A stretch of DNA of 64,000 bases, taken from assembly GCA_003249225.1 (NCBI GenBank), contig QKJQ01000037.1, positions 62,001 through 126,000 of the forward strand, given 5' to 3'. Source of the DNA: Clostridia bacterium (GTDB lineage: Bacteria > Bacillota > Clostridia > Lachnospirales > Lachnospiraceae). The notes under the pieces were generated by a model, which had not been told where the DNA came from, made no database searches, and saw only the letters and a program-made list of their open reading frames with translations. A program made the translations under genes and the position numbers. Of this stretch, positions 27,807-36,951 are shown one piece after another. Numbering within the stretch: the first letter of the stretch is position 1; every line of letters starts with the position of its first letter.

Positions 27807-29522
27807 TCACTCCAGATCCTCTTCAATAAAAGTTATACGACGCATTTCGTCAATGGAGGTTACTCCTTCCAGGACCATTCGTGCCGCGCTCATACGAAGT
27901 GTACTCATACCATCTTCCAGCGCAATTCTCTGTATTTCATCTGTGGGTACATTTCTGGCAATTGCGTTTTTTAACGGAGCGGTAATCGGCATGATCTCAT
28001 ATACACCGATTCGTCCGATATATCCGGTCTCATTGCAGTGCATACATCCTTGTGCTTTATAGATTGCAAGAGGTTCTTCTCCTTTGACACCAAGAAGAAC
28101 GCGGTCTGTTGCATTTGCCTCGACCTTTTTTTTGCAGTTGCAAAGTCTGCGTACCAGACGCTGTGCTATGACACCAACCGTTGAATCTGCAATCAGATAT
28201 GGTTCGATTCCCATATCGACCAAACGGGTGATGGAACTTGCTGCGCTGTTTGTATGCAGGGTACTTACTACAAGGTGTCCTGTTATGGATGCAGAGACTG
28301 CGATGCTTGCTGTCTCTGTATCACGAATCTCACCAATCATAATGATGTCCGGGTCCTGTCGAAGAATAGAACGAAGCGCATTGGCAAATGTCATATCTGC
28401 CTTTGGGTTTACCTGAACCTGATTGATACCATCTACGTTGGCTTCCACCGGATCTTCTACGGTTATGATGTTTACATTTTCCTTGTTCAGTTCACTAAGG
28501 GCGGTATAAAGAGTCGTCGATTTTCCCGAACCAGTCGGGCCGGTAACCAATATAATTCCATTTGGATTAGAAAGTATCTTGTCGAACTTTTCCATCTCTT
28601 CTTCTGAAAATCCCAGCAGCTTTTTCTCTTTTGTCAGCGTCGTCTTTGAAGTAAGACGCATAACGATCTTCTCACCAAAAACCGTTGGCAGCACCGATAC
28701 ACGAATATCAAATTCTGTTTTGTCGACCGTCTGCGTGATACGACCGTCCTGAGGCTTACGCTTTTCCGAGATATCCATGCCACCTATGATCTTAACACGG
28801 GCCGATATGGCCGGCAGCATGTTCAAAGCATAGCTTCCAACTTCATGCATGACACCGTCAACACGGTACCTGACACGTATCCTTGCTTCAAGTGCTTCTA
28901 TATGGATATCGCTGGCACGCTGTCTTACTGCCTGTTCAATAATCTTCTTCACCAAAATTACAATGGGGGCATTGTCCACATCTGTTTTGGATGCTTCTTC
29001 AGCCTCTTCCTCGGTCAGATCATTTCCACGTTCTCTGGCATACTGTTCTGCAACTGCCTGAGCTTCTGCATTCCCATAGTACTGATCGATACACTTTATG
29101 ATATCATCCGGGGTAGCTACGACCGGTTCGACCTGCATACCGGTGATTGCAGAGATATCATCCATAGCATAGATGTCCATCGGATCTGCCATTGCTACCC
29201 GAAGCATTGTCGCATCAAAAGCTGCAAATTCAAACGGCATTGCATTGTACTTTTTTAATAGATTGCTGTCTTTTACCAGACTGATAACTTCCGGAGCAAT
29301 ACGTATCCCTTTTAGCACGACAAAATCCAGCCCTAACTGTTTCGTCAGCGCCGTTGCTATCTCTCTCTCGGTTGTAAAGTTCATTTCTAACAGGACCGCC
29401 CCTAATCTGTGTCCCGTCTCTTTTTGTTTTGCCAGTGCTGTCATCAGCTGGTCTTCTGTGATGACCTTCTCCCCTACAAGAAGATCACCAATTCGTTTCT
29501 TTTTTCGGAATATGCCTTCCAT
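27807..29522 (-). CDS. pilB: Pilus assembly ATPase PilB
   Basis: The 571-residue protein is the extension motor of the type IV pilus. It has an N-terminal GspE-like N1 domain (about 1-150), then the core with Walker A GPTGSGKST (328-336), the Asp box and Walker B DPDIIMIGEIRD, the His box region (STLHTN) and a C-terminal zinc knuckle (CNCKKK and CMHCNETGYIGR). It is the first pilus gene of the block. No PilT retraction ATPase is in the window. The N1 domain carries no clear cyclic-di-GMP motif that I can verify. RBS AAGGAG precedes the ATG by 10 bases. Confidence 0.96.
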   Translation of the reverse strand: MEGIFRKKKRIGDLLVGEKVITEDQLMTALAKQKETGHRLGAVLLEMNFTTEREIATALTKQLGLDFVVLKGIRIAPEVISLVKDSNLLKKYNAMPFEFAAFDATMLRVAMADPMDIYAMDDISAITGMQVEPVVATPDDIIKCIDQYYGNAEAQAVAEQYARERGNDLTEEEAEEASKTDVDNAPIVILVKKIIEQAVRQRASDIHIEALEARIRVRYRVDGVMHEVGSYALNMLPAISARVKIIGGMDISEKRKPQDGRITQTVDKTEFDIRVSVLPTVFGEKIVMRLTSKTTLTKEKKLLGFSEEEMEKFDKILSNPNGIILVTGPTGSGKSTTLYTALSELNKENVNIITVEDPVEANVDGINQVQVNPKADMTFANALRSILRQDPDIIMIGEIRDTETASIAVSASITGHLVVSTLHTNSAASSITRLVDMGIEPYLIADSTVGVIAQRLVRRLCNCKKKVEANATDRVLLGVKGEEPLAIYKAQGCMHCNETGYIGRIGVYEIMPITAPLKNAIARNVPTDEIQRIALEDGMSTLRMSAARMVLEGVTSIDEMRRITFIEEDLE

Positions 29523-29590
29523 AAATTAGTAGCTCCTTATGCTGTGAAATCCCCACTCGTTTCCTTTTCACTCATAAGTAAATTAAATTG

Positions 29591-29986
29591 TCACAGGTTC
29601 ATTCCGGGTATGTTTCGAACGATACCAAATAGTAAAAGGCAGGTGCATACAAGAAATATCACTACTTCCTGCCATTTCTTAAGTTTCCGGCTTCCTGTTT
29701 TAATATATGTTACGGAGTAAAATCCGAGCAGCAGTACAATAAAGGGTAACAATAAAAAAATAGCCTGATTGCTTTCAAACGCTTCTTTGAAATCCAGATG
29801 TAGCATCGCCATAAACATATGGGTCACGCCGCAACTTGGACATTGTAACCCGGTTACCAGGTGGAACACACAGGGAACTGCCAGGCCCGTCACATTTACA
29901 AATAACGCATAAAAGAATCCGGCTAATAAAACAGTTCCGATTCGTATTATCTCTTTTTTTGCTCGATTACGTGCTTCTGTATTCAT
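29591..29986 (-). CDS. DUF2752 membrane protein
   Basis: The 131-residue protein has three hydrophobic helices and the CPSCGVTHMF motif after the first one (FHLVTGLQCPSCGVTH), the mark of DUF2752 proteins, whose role is unknown. The ATG at 29986 lies 4 bases after the stop of the DUF4234 gene, so translation is coupled. A longer frame would begin with TTG inside the upstream gene and lacks support. It lies 68 bases before pilB in the same direction, so it may share its transcript, but a link with pili is not shown. Confidence 0.82.
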   Translation of the reverse strand: MNTEARNRAKKEIIRIGTVLLAGFFYALFVNVTGLAVPCVFHLVTGLQCPSCGVTHMFMAMLHLDFKEAFESNQAIFLLLPFIVLLLGFYSVTYIKTGSRKLKKWQEVVIFLVCTCLLLFGIVRNIPGMNL

Positions 29987-29990
29987 TTCT

Positions 29991-30374
29991 TTATTGCTGA
30001 TAGTAATTATTCTGATTGTTCTGGTTGTTTCCAATGTCGTACATTGTATTTAACTCACTCTGAATTAATGCATAGGTAACAATGGAAAGACCAAATATAC
30101 ACAAAAGCAGGTATAAAATTCCAGTATTGCTTGACTGAATGCCTCTGTACTGCTTCAATTCATCAACCTGTTCTCCCATTCGGTATGCCCAGTAGTAGCC
30201 GTAAATTCCGCATGTTAAAAAAGTAAATAGAAATGCCATCCCACCACTGGTTGGATTCTGTTTATTGCTGGCGAGATTCATCTCATCTGTCATAACAATG
30301 AACCAGTAGATTCCATAAATACCACATGTTACAAATGTCAGAATTATGCTGATTGCTATCTCTCTTTTTTTCAT
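29991..30374 (-). CDS. DUF4234 membrane protein
   Basis: The 127-residue protein has three hydrophobic helices; the first two hold nearly the same motif (FVTCGIYGIYWF and FLTCGIYGYYWAYRMGEQ), typical of DUF4234. An asparagine/glutamine-rich tail closes it. Function unknown. It is followed at once by the DUF2752 gene, a pairing I would expect to be functional. Confidence 0.82.
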   Translation of the reverse strand: MKKREIAISIILTFVTCGIYGIYWFIVMTDEMNLASNKQNPTSGGMAFLFTFLTCGIYGYYWAYRMGEQVDELKQYRGIQSSNTGILYLLLCIFGLSIVTYALIQSELNTMYDIGNNQNNQNNYYQQ

Positions 30375-30580
30375 TTTATTTTCCCCATCCTATTCGTTGT
30401 TAATCTATATACTGATTTTACTCCAAACCTCGAAGATTTGTAAAGAAATTTCTTGGTAAAGACCGTAAATTTAATGATTTTGTTTGAGATTTGTCTTTTT
30501 TTATTTAATTCTTCTGTTTTTCCCAATAGTTTGCACGCTTAAAGCGCAATTTAGCCGGTTTTAATCCGTTTCGTTCTGGT

Positions 30581-31042
30581 TCAGGCCTGTTCTCCGGTCT
30601 CTTCTTTTTCAGAATTCAAAAGATTCTCCAGTGCCGTTTTGTAGACCAGAATTATTCTTGCGTCCACATAACAGAATTTATTCACCAAAAACTCATACAA
30701 TTTGTAAAGGAATACTGTGCTGATCAGCGTAACAGAGATTACAGTCACCGGATAATCCAGGGACATAATCAGCAAAAAAGCTATTGCAGCAATGCAGGTT
30801 ACCGCAGCCAGATAAAAATTCTTTCCGATCCTGACTACATCGATCATTACTTCTGTCAGCTGCTCATGCATAGCTTTGAGTATGTCTGGACTGATTCCTT
30901 CGAGCCCCTTGTAGATCTCGTTATAGACTGTACGGCTTTCTTCCGTCCTTCTGCGAATATTGTTGCGAACAAATGTTGCATATTTTACGTATGCCTTTCT
31001 GCCAAATACTTTTCTGATTAACTTTTGAAATTCACTACCCAT
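30581..31042 (-). CDS. Two-helix membrane protein of unknown function
   Basis: I do not recognise this 153-residue protein. A basic, amphipathic N-terminal half (KLIRKVFGRKAYVKYATFVRNNIRRRTEE) is followed by two membrane helices (about 77-95 and 99-118) and a cytosolic C-terminal helix ending in glutamate-rich residues. A weak ribosome site (GGAG 5 bases before) precedes the ATG. It stands alone between long gaps. Confidence 0.65.
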   Translation of the reverse strand: MGSEFQKLIRKVFGRKAYVKYATFVRNNIRRRTEESRTVYNEIYKGLEGISPDILKAMHEQLTEVMIDVVRIGKNFYLAAVTCIAAIAFLLIMSLDYPVTVISVTLISTVFLYKLYEFLVNKFCYVDARIILVYKTALENLLNSEKEETGEQA

Positions 31043-31414
31043 TTTTTCTCCATTTCTGTACTGTTTATGTGTGTAAATTTCTTATTTTCTACCTGATTGC
31101 ATGGGTTCCTGATAAAACTCTACACACTTACAAATCAACTTTGAAAATATTCACACAATGTTCATATCTTATCCATACTATACTCATATTTCACTTTTAT
31201 AATAAGCTCATAAGATAAACAAAGAAACACAAGTAACACCTTAAAAAACTTATACGATAATTTTTTTCATAAAACAAGCCCGGCAGTTACCCTCCCCCTC
31301 TACCGGGCTTCTCCTCTGCCCTTTTTTACGCTGTAAAAGGTTTTCAACGAAATCCGTCGTAAACGGTTTTCCGCCTGTTTTCTTATTCATAAATCATCCA
31401 AGTTTACGATCCTG
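31043..31414. other. Gap between the membrane protein and receiver-Hpt genes
   Basis: It holds the terminator at 31265-31310, a TTTTACgctGTAAAA inverted repeat at 31328-31342 and otherwise AT-rich sequence where the promoter for the gene at 30581 must lie. No ORF of note. Confidence 0.5.
31265..31310 (-). terminator. Terminator after the receiver-Hpt gene
   Basis: An 8-bp stem AAGCCCGG/CCGGGCTT (31276-31283 with 31303-31310) with a C/T-rich loop is followed by GTTTTATG on the minus strand, about 100 bases after the stop at 31415. Confidence 0.75.
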
Positions 31415-32575
31415 TCAGATATATTCAATCTTCTTTACCATCTCATCTACCCTTTTATAATCAAAGATATGTGCCGCATTGATTGCCTTATCAATGTATT
31501 CTTTCATTATGGGGTCTGATGTGGATCTTTTTAAACGTTCCAGATTCGTCTGGATCGCTTCTATCTCATACCGCGCAATATGCAGCATGGTATCATCAAT
31601 CAATTCTTCATAATCTTCCCGGCACATATTCTGGCTTGGTTCATCCTTGATTGGTACCAGTAAAGATTCATACTTTTTTAACGCACCCTCAATATCCTGA
31701 AATATCTGATCTATCCATTGCACCAGCTCCGGAAGTCTTTCTGAAAGATACTGTTTATCTTCTTTTTCGATAGCTCGTTCGATCTCTGCCGCTGACTGTG
31801 AAAGTGCATCCAGTCCAATGCTGGCAAAAATTCCTTTCATGGCATGAGAATCAAGCCGTACCTCTTCCATCCCGTACTCTGTTTGTTTTTTTCCTGCATT
31901 TGAACGAATTTTCCCCGTGCCGTGCAGCAAGGTCTGTGAGCAAAAACTTTTAAGCTTACCGGTCATGGAACGCACCGCTTCCAGTGATGCCTTCAGTACA
32001 CGGTAATAGTTCTGTTCATCATTCATGGCATAGAACATACCTGTCATACAGTCCAGACCCTCTACCTCATCAAGAAACTGACACAAATGGCTGCCTGCGA
32101 ACGGTTGTTCATTCTCATGGTTCTCTTCTTCCTCTGCTTCTTCCAGTAAAAGAAATGCTTCTTCAGGATTGATCAGCTTGCTTTGCGGTATGTATTTTAA
32201 CAGAACTCTAGTCAAAGCATTTGGTTCAATCGGTTTTAGCAGGACATCCTCTACTCCGGCTTTACGAAAAACCTCCAGTGTCTCCTTCGGATGATTCGCT
32301 GTGAACACAACGATGGTAACATTGGAATTCTCACCGGGGAGCTGTCTTATCTCCTGTGCCGTTGAAAATCCATCCATGGCTGGCATCAGATAATCAAGAA
32401 TAACTAAATCATAAAAGTTTCTCTTGATTTTGTCAATTGCTTCCATACCACTTTCTGCAAGATCCACCCTGATCTCATACTGCTCCAGGATAGTCTGAGC
32501 GATCATCCGGTTCACTTCATTATCATCTACGACCAGAATTCTGGTATCATGAGTCTTTACAATCACCTGCTGCAT
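31415..32575 (-). CDS. Response regulator with receiver and Hpt domains
   Basis: The 386-residue protein joins a receiver domain (about 10-132; D17-D18, phosphoacceptor D61, K114 in the KP pair) to a histidine phosphotransfer domain whose active histidine is H244 in SHAMKGIFASIG, followed by a third helical region. There is no kinase domain, so phosphate must come from a separate hybrid kinase, and the two domains could pass it between them. The ATG at 32575 has GGAG 7 bases ahead; a GTG four codons earlier is less likely. The gene has a strong promoter at 32678-32706. No kinase is adjacent. Confidence 0.88.
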   Translation of the reverse strand: MQQVIVKTHDTRILVVDDNEVNRMIAQTILEQYEIRVDLAESGMEAIDKIKRNFYDLVILDYLMPAMDGFSTAQEIRQLPGENSNVTIVVFTANHPKETLEVFRKAGVEDVLLKPIEPNALTRVLLKYIPQSKLINPEEAFLLLEEAEEEENHENEQPFAGSHLCQFLDEVEGLDCMTGMFYAMNDEQNYYRVLKASLEAVRSMTGKLKSFCSQTLLHGTGKIRSNAGKKQTEYGMEEVRLDSHAMKGIFASIGLDALSQSAAEIERAIEKEDKQYLSERLPELVQWIDQIFQDIEGALKKYESLLVPIKDEPSQNMCREDYEELIDDTMLHIARYEIEAIQTNLERLKRSTSDPIMKEYIDKAINAAHIFDYKRVDEMVKKIEYI

Positions 32576-32677
32576 AATCGTCTCCACTTTCTAATCCAAA
32601 AACACAATAAAGAACAGTTCTTACGTACTAGATTTCTACCAGAACTTTTTTATAGTAAAAAAGTCCGTATTTACTTA

Positions 32678-32706
32678 ATTATAGTAAACAATACGAAAAA
32701 AATCAA
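32678..32706 (-). promoter_or_regulatory. Promoter for the receiver-Hpt gene
   Basis: TTGATT (32701-32706) and TATAAT (32678-32683) with 17 bases between, minus strand. It is back to back with the upp promoter 10 bases away. Confidence 0.7.
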
Positions 32707-32714
32707 TTCCCCCT

Positions 32715-32742
32715 TTTACAATTTATTATTTTTTGCTATACT
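32715..32742 (+). promoter_or_regulatory. Promoter for upp
   Basis: TTTACA (32715-32720) and TATACT (32737-32742) with 16 bases between; the leader to the ATG would be about 120 bases. I saw no PyrR-type attenuator in it. Confidence 0.65.
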
Positions 32743-32871
32743 ATAAAAAATATCTGTAAATCACCATTAACAATTGGACTCTTCATCCACAGAATGTTTC
32801 ACTGTTATGTACAGTCATCATGGAAGATTGCATTTTAATAAAGGATTTACAGTTTAGATCAGGAGGCAACT

Positions 32872-33501
32872 ATGTCTAAAGTAACAATTATGGATCACCC
32901 GCTGATTCAGCATAAAATTGGTATTATGCGCAAAAAAACAACATCCACCAAAGAGTTTCGTGCTCTTGTCGCTGAAGTAGCAGGGTTGATCTACTACGAA
33001 GCAAGCCGTGATCTCCCACTCGCTGATAAAGTGATTGAGACACCGCTTATGAAAACAACCGTTAAGGAAATAGCAGGCAAAAAGCTCTGTGTTGTTCCGA
33101 TTCTCCGTGCAGGTCTTCATATGGCTGACGGTATTCTTAATCTGACACCGAATGCCAAGGTCGGACACATTGGTCTTTACCGCGATGAGGAGACTCTTGA
33201 ACCGGTCGAGTATTTCTGTAAGATGCCAAGTGACGCTTCCGAACGTCACATTTTCCTTGTTGATCCGATGCTTGCGACGGGCGGATCTGCCGTAGCAGCG
33301 ATTGACCTTTTAAAGAAAAGGAACATCAAGAAGATCCGTTTCCTTTGCCTTATTGCAGCACCGGAAGGTGTGAAGCGTCTGCAGGATGCTCATCCTGACG
33401 TTGACATCTACATCGGTGCACTGGATACTAAGCTCAACGAACACGGATATATACTTCCGGGTCTTGGCGATGCAGGAGACCGTATCTACGGAACAAAATA
33501 G
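32872..33501 (+). CDS. upp: Uracil phosphoribosyltransferase
   Basis: The 209-residue protein makes UMP from uracil and PRPP (pyrimidine salvage, cytosol). It has the usual length and motifs: [22 protein letters not shown] at the start, the uracil loop [14 protein letters not shown], the PRPP loop [13 protein letters not shown] and the C-terminal [23 protein letters not shown] lies 5 bases before the ATG. It is monocistronic, with its own promoter and terminator. Confidence 0.97.
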   Translation: MSKVTIMDHPLIQHKIGIMRKKTTSTKEFRALVAEVAGLIYYEASRDLPLADKVIETPLMKTTVKEIAGKKLCVVPILRAGLHMADGILNLTPNAKVGHIGLYRDEETLEPVEYFCKMPSDASERHIFLVDPMLATGGSAVAAIDLLKKRNIKKIRFLCLIAAPEGVKRLQDAHPDVDIYIGALDTKLNEHGYILPGLGDAGDRIYGTK

Positions 33502-33518
33502 TCCCATATAGAAATTAC

Positions 33519-33562
33519 AGCCCTGACATTCAGTCATTGAATGCTCGGGGCTTGTTTTGTTT
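33519..33562 (+). terminator. Terminator after upp
   Basis: AGCCC/GGGGCT arms (33519-33523 with 33547-33552) with inner CATTCA/TGAATG pairing are followed by TGTTTTGTTTT. Confidence 0.8.
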
Positions 33563-33588
33563 TACTAAACAAAAAATTTAAAAACACC

Positions 33589-33616
33589 TTGCATTTCACC
33601 CAGAATTCGGTATAAT
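33589..33616 (+). promoter_or_regulatory. Promoter for the cupin regulator and pot genes
   Basis: TTGCAT (33589-33594) and TATAAT (33611-33616) with 16 bases between, about 100 bases before the regulator start. Confidence 0.7.
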
Positions 33617-33716
33617 ATCAGTTTAGTGAAAGCAATTTGCTTGTTTAGCATTAGTTAACATTTCAGAGACTTTTTTGAGTACTCAGTGCAGTTAAGAATA
33701 AGGAATGAGGTGGATT

Positions 33717-34250
33717 ATGGAAATCGGTCATAAAGTCAAACAACTTAGGATGCAGAAGAACCTGACACTGGAGGAGCTGGCTTCACGCTGTGAACTGACC
33801 AAGGGCTTTCTCTCCCAGCTGGAACGAGATCTTACTTCACCCTCCATTGCGACGCTCAACGATATACTGGAAGCACTCGGCAGTTCGCTTTCTGACTTTT
33901 TTAAAGATGAAAAACAGGATAAGATGACCTTTCAAAAGAAGGATTTCTTTACGGATGAAAGAGAACAATGTACAATTCACTGGATCGTTCCGAATACACA
34001 AAAGAATGAGATGGAACCGATTATGATGGAACTGCCAGCCGGCGGTGAATCCTTTGAAGTCTCTCCCCACAGCGGTGAAGAATTCGGTTATATTCTTGAT
34101 GGAGCTGTCATTCTGATTCACAGTGACAAGCGCTATCATCTGCGAAAAGGCGAGACATTCTATCTAAAAGGGAAAGAATTCCATCAGATCAGGAACGAAG
34201 GAAAATCGACTGCCCGGATTTTGTGGGTCTCGACCCCTCCGCTATTTTGA
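33717..34250 (+). CDS. XRE-cupin transcriptional regulator of polyamine transport
   Basis: The 177-residue protein has an N-terminal helix-turn-helix of the XRE type (KQLRMQKNLTLEELASRCELTKGFLSQLERD) and a C-terminal cupin (about 100-175, HSGEEFGYILDGAVIL, then LRKGETFYLKGKEFHQIRNEG). This is the layout of PuuR-like regulators. It lies 53 bases upstream of potA and likely shares its transcript, so it probably controls the polyamine importer, binding a polyamine or related ligand in the cupin; this is inferred from context. The ATG at 33717 has GAGGTG 4 bases ahead; an ATG at 33705 is possible. Confidence 0.88.
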   Translation: MEIGHKVKQLRMQKNLTLEELASRCELTKGFLSQLERDLTSPSIATLNDILEALGSSLSDFFKDEKQDKMTFQKKDFFTDEREQCTIHWIVPNTQKNEMEPIMMELPAGGESFEVSPHSGEEFGYILDGAVILIHSDKRYHLRKGETFYLKGKEFHQIRNEGKSTARILWVSTPPLF

Positions 34251-34303
34251 CCCAACATCATTTTATGCTTACATATATTATATGGAAATGAGGATCATAA
34301 ATC

Positions 34304-35869
34304 ATGAGAAAATTGATTCAGTTTAAAAATATAGTCAAAGAATTTGACGGACAGCTGGTATTAAAGGGAATTAATCTTGATATCTATGAGAATGAATTCG
34401 TTACCCTGCTTGGTCCTTCCGGCTGTGGAAAGACAACCCTGCTTCGTATCCTCGGGGGATTTCTTGAACCTACACAGGGAACCGTGATATTTGACAATGC
34501 AGATATCACAAAGCTTCCTCCTTATAAAAGAGATCTGAACACAGTTTTCCAGAAGTATGCTCTGTTCCCGCATATGAATGTATTTGATAATGTAGCTTTT
34601 GGTCTTAAGATCAAGAAAGAGCCAAAAGATATCATAGAACAGAAAGTCAATCGAATGTTAAAGCTCGTTGGTCTGGAAGAGTACAGCAAGCGTGGCGTTG
34701 CTGAGATGTCCGGCGGTCAGCAGCAGCGTGTTGCCATTGCCCGTGCCCTGGTCAATGAACCAGGTGTCCTGCTTCTTGACGAACCGCTTGGTGCACTTGA
34801 TTTGAAGCTTCGAAAAGAAATGCAGCATGAGTTAAAGAAAATCCAGCAGGAAGTCGGCATTACCTTTATCTATGTAACGCATGACCAGGAAGAAGCACTG
34901 ACCATGTCCGATAAGATCGTCGTTATGAAAGAAGGCGAGATTCAGCAGATCGGTACACCGACTGACATCTACAATGAACCAATCAACGAATACGTTGCAC
35001 GTTTTATCGGAGAGAGCAACATCGTGGAAGGCATTATGGTCGCTGATAACAAAGTCATGTTCGAAGATAAAGTCTTTGAATGTGTAGATAAGGGATTTTC
35101 TGAAAACGAGCGTGTTGACATCGTAATCCGTCCTGAGGATCTTGACATCGTTGGTCCTCGCAGCGGCAAGCTTAAAGGTGTTGTGAAGTCTGTACTTTTC
35201 AAGGGTGTTCATTATGAGACTATTGTTGAGACTACCTCCGGTACAAGCATTACCGTTAAGATGTATGTCTCCAACGATAAACCGGTTATTAATAACGATG
35301 CCGGAGAAATGATGAGTGCGAATGATTTCTATATCGATGTAGCCGATATTGAAGACTTGAACGATGCTGTTATCGTAGACCGTGCGGATGCGCAGGCCTG
35401 GGATTCAGAAAGTGAAGAACGTATCTCCATTTCAAAGATCGAATATGAAGTTGCGCCGGTCAATGGGACGTATCCTGTTACTTTTAAGACCTCTTCCGGT
35501 ACAGAAGTGACCGTCAATATGATCGTATCCGATATCAACCGGGTCGTGAACGAAGATTATCAGGAAGAGATCTATGCCGTTAAGTTCCATAAGAAAGTTG
35601 ATGAAATTCAGGAAAGCATTGTTCTTGATACTGATCTTAAGACATGGGCAAATGCGACCGCCTGGGATCTGGAAGATGGTACCTCGGTAGAAATCACAGA
35701 TGTTGAGTATAATTTTGATCCGGCAACGATTGTTCCCGGCGTATACAATGTGACCTTTAAGACCAAAGGATATCAGTATATGATCGATACGACGGATAAA
35801 GCAGAGATCGGATCGGTTGTTGGGTTAAGTTTTACACCACAAGACCTGCATATTATGTCAAAGATCTGA
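34304..35869 (+). CDS. potA: Spermidine/putrescine ABC importer ATPase with inserted repeats
   Basis: The first 300 residues are a normal PotA: Walker A GPSGCGKT (37-44), Q-loop, signature MSGGQQQR (135-142), Walker B VLLLDEP (155-161), H193 switch, then the start of the regulatory TOBE region ([19 protein letters not shown]). At 311-487 stand two tandem units of about 85-90 residues (each from TSGTxxTV to GxYxVTFK), and the TOBE end ([30 protein letters not shown]) resumes after them. The family is normally about 350-380 residues; this one has 521. The product drives polyamine uptake through PotBC. A 241-base gap with a degenerate repeat separates it from potB. Confidence 0.93.
   Translation: MRKLIQFKNIVKEFDGQLVLKGINLDIYENEFVTLLGPSGCGKTTLLRILGGFLEPTQGTVIFDNADITKLPPYKRDLNTVFQKYALFPHMNVFDNVAFGLKIKKEPKDIIEQKVNRMLKLVGLEEYSKRGVAEMSGGQQQRVAIARALVNEPGVLLLDEPLGALDLKLRKEMQHELKKIQQEVGITFIYVTHDQEEALTMSDKIVVMKEGEIQQIGTPTDIYNEPINEYVARFIGESNIVEGIMVADNKVMFEDKVFECVDKGFSENERVDIVIRPEDLDIVGPRSGKLKGVVKSVLFKGVHYETIVETTSGTSITVKMYVSNDKPVINNDAGEMMSANDFYIDVADIEDLNDAVIVDRADAQAWDSESEERISISKIEYEVAPVNGTYPVTFKTSSGTEVTVNMIVSDINRVVNEDYQEEIYAVKFHKKVDEIQESIVLDTDLKTWANATAWDLEDGTSVEITDVEYNFDPATIVPGVYNVTFKTKGYQYMIDTTDKAEIGSVVGLSFTPQDLHIMSKI
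35234..35765 (+). repeat. Two tandem units inserted into the potA TOBE region
   Basis: Residues 311-395 and 396-486 of PotA align by eye: both begin T-S-G-T-x-(I/V)-T-V, contain AWD, then (I/V)-x-x-(I/V)-E-Y and end in Y-x-V-T-F-K. The second unit is a few residues longer. The fold looks like a beta sandwich. Confidence 0.8.
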
Positions 35870-35926
35870 TTCAGGTTATATCATCACATGCTTTGTTGTT
35901 AGGATATGCAGCTCAAGCTGGCGCTG

Positions 35927-36031
35927 TTCATACAATATCCGTTCAAATTATATCAATTCATGTTGTTTCAGTTCATTTAAGATTAACTCATATATATTAC
36001 TTCATTAAATATCAGCTCATTTATACACTCC
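35927..36031. repeat. Degenerate repeat, about 15 bp, in the potA-potB gap
   Basis: Seven units start with TTCA or TCAT at 35927, 35942, 35957, 35972, 35988, 36001 and 36017 and share an AT-rich body. The rest of the gap (35870-36110) holds no gene or clear terminator. Confidence 0.6.
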
Positions 36032-36110
36032 ATATTGAATAATATAACTGCAGTAAATTTCACGCCTGCTATCCTTATCCTATATCTTATGCAACAGATC
36101 GGAGGTTCCC

Positions 36111-36950
36111 TTGAAACAATTTCGTAAAATGACTTATCCTTATATCATCTGGATCACCATCATGATCGTTGTACCAATGCTTTTGATCGTTCTTTATGCA
36201 TTTACAAGAAAAGGCAATGAGGTTACAACCTTCCTGTTCACACTGGAGAACTTTAAGAAATTCTTCAGTGATACTATTTTCCTTGAGGTACTCTGGCGCT
36301 CGCTCCGTGTTGCCATCGAGACAACGATCGTATGCATTCTCATTGGATACCCTGCTGCCTACTACATTTCGAAATCGCAGGAAGAAGTAAAAATGCGCTG
36401 GGTGCTGCTGATTACCATACCGACCTGGATCAATATGCTCGTACGTACCTATGCCTGGATTGGTATATTGCAGGATGACGGAATCATCAATTCCCTTCTT
36501 GGACTGGCAGGAATCGGTCCTGTCACCATGCTTCATACAGACTTCGCTGTTGTACTTGGTATGGTCTATAACTTTATTCCTTTTATGATCCTGCAGATCT
36601 ACACCTCCTTAACGAAGATGGACCACAGTCTGATTGAAGCAGCAAGTGATCTGGGGGCAAATAAATTCGAAAGCTTTCTTCGTGTTACCTTACCGCTTTC
36701 TCTGCCCGGAATCATCAGTGGTATCACTCTTGTATTCTTACCTGCTGTTTCAAGCTTTTTTATTCCTAAGCTCCTTGGTGGCGGACAGTACGTACTCATT
36801 GGTACGGTAATTGAATCTCAGTTCCTTACCTCCGGTGACTGGAACTTTGGTTCTGCTATATCCCTGATCATGGCTGTCATCATTATGCTTTCCATGTATC
36901 TGACCCGTAAAGTTGACCGTGGAGAACAGTCGGAAACGGGGGTGCTGTAA
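36111..36950 (+). CDS. potB: Polyamine ABC importer permease PotB
   Basis: The 279-residue inner-membrane protein has six hydrophobic helices and the EAA motif (IEAASDLGANKFESFLRVTLPLSLPGI, about 185-210) that docks on PotA. It starts with TTG at 36111, shown by GGAGG 5 bases ahead. It ends one base before the potC ATG. With PotC it forms the channel for spermidine/putrescine delivered by the PotD lipoprotein. Confidence 0.95.
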   Translation: MKQFRKMTYPYIIWITIMIVVPMLLIVLYAFTRKGNEVTTFLFTLENFKKFFSDTIFLEVLWRSLRVAIETTIVCILIGYPAAYYISKSQEEVKMRWVLLITIPTWINMLVRTYAWIGILQDDGIINSLLGLAGIGPVTMLHTDFAVVLGMVYNFIPFMILQIYTSLTKMDHSLIEAASDLGANKFESFLRVTLPLSLPGIISGITLVFLPAVSSFFIPKLLGGGQYVLIGTVIESQFLTSGDWNFGSAISLIMAVIIMLSMYLTRKVDRGEQSETGVL

Positions 36951-36951
36951 T

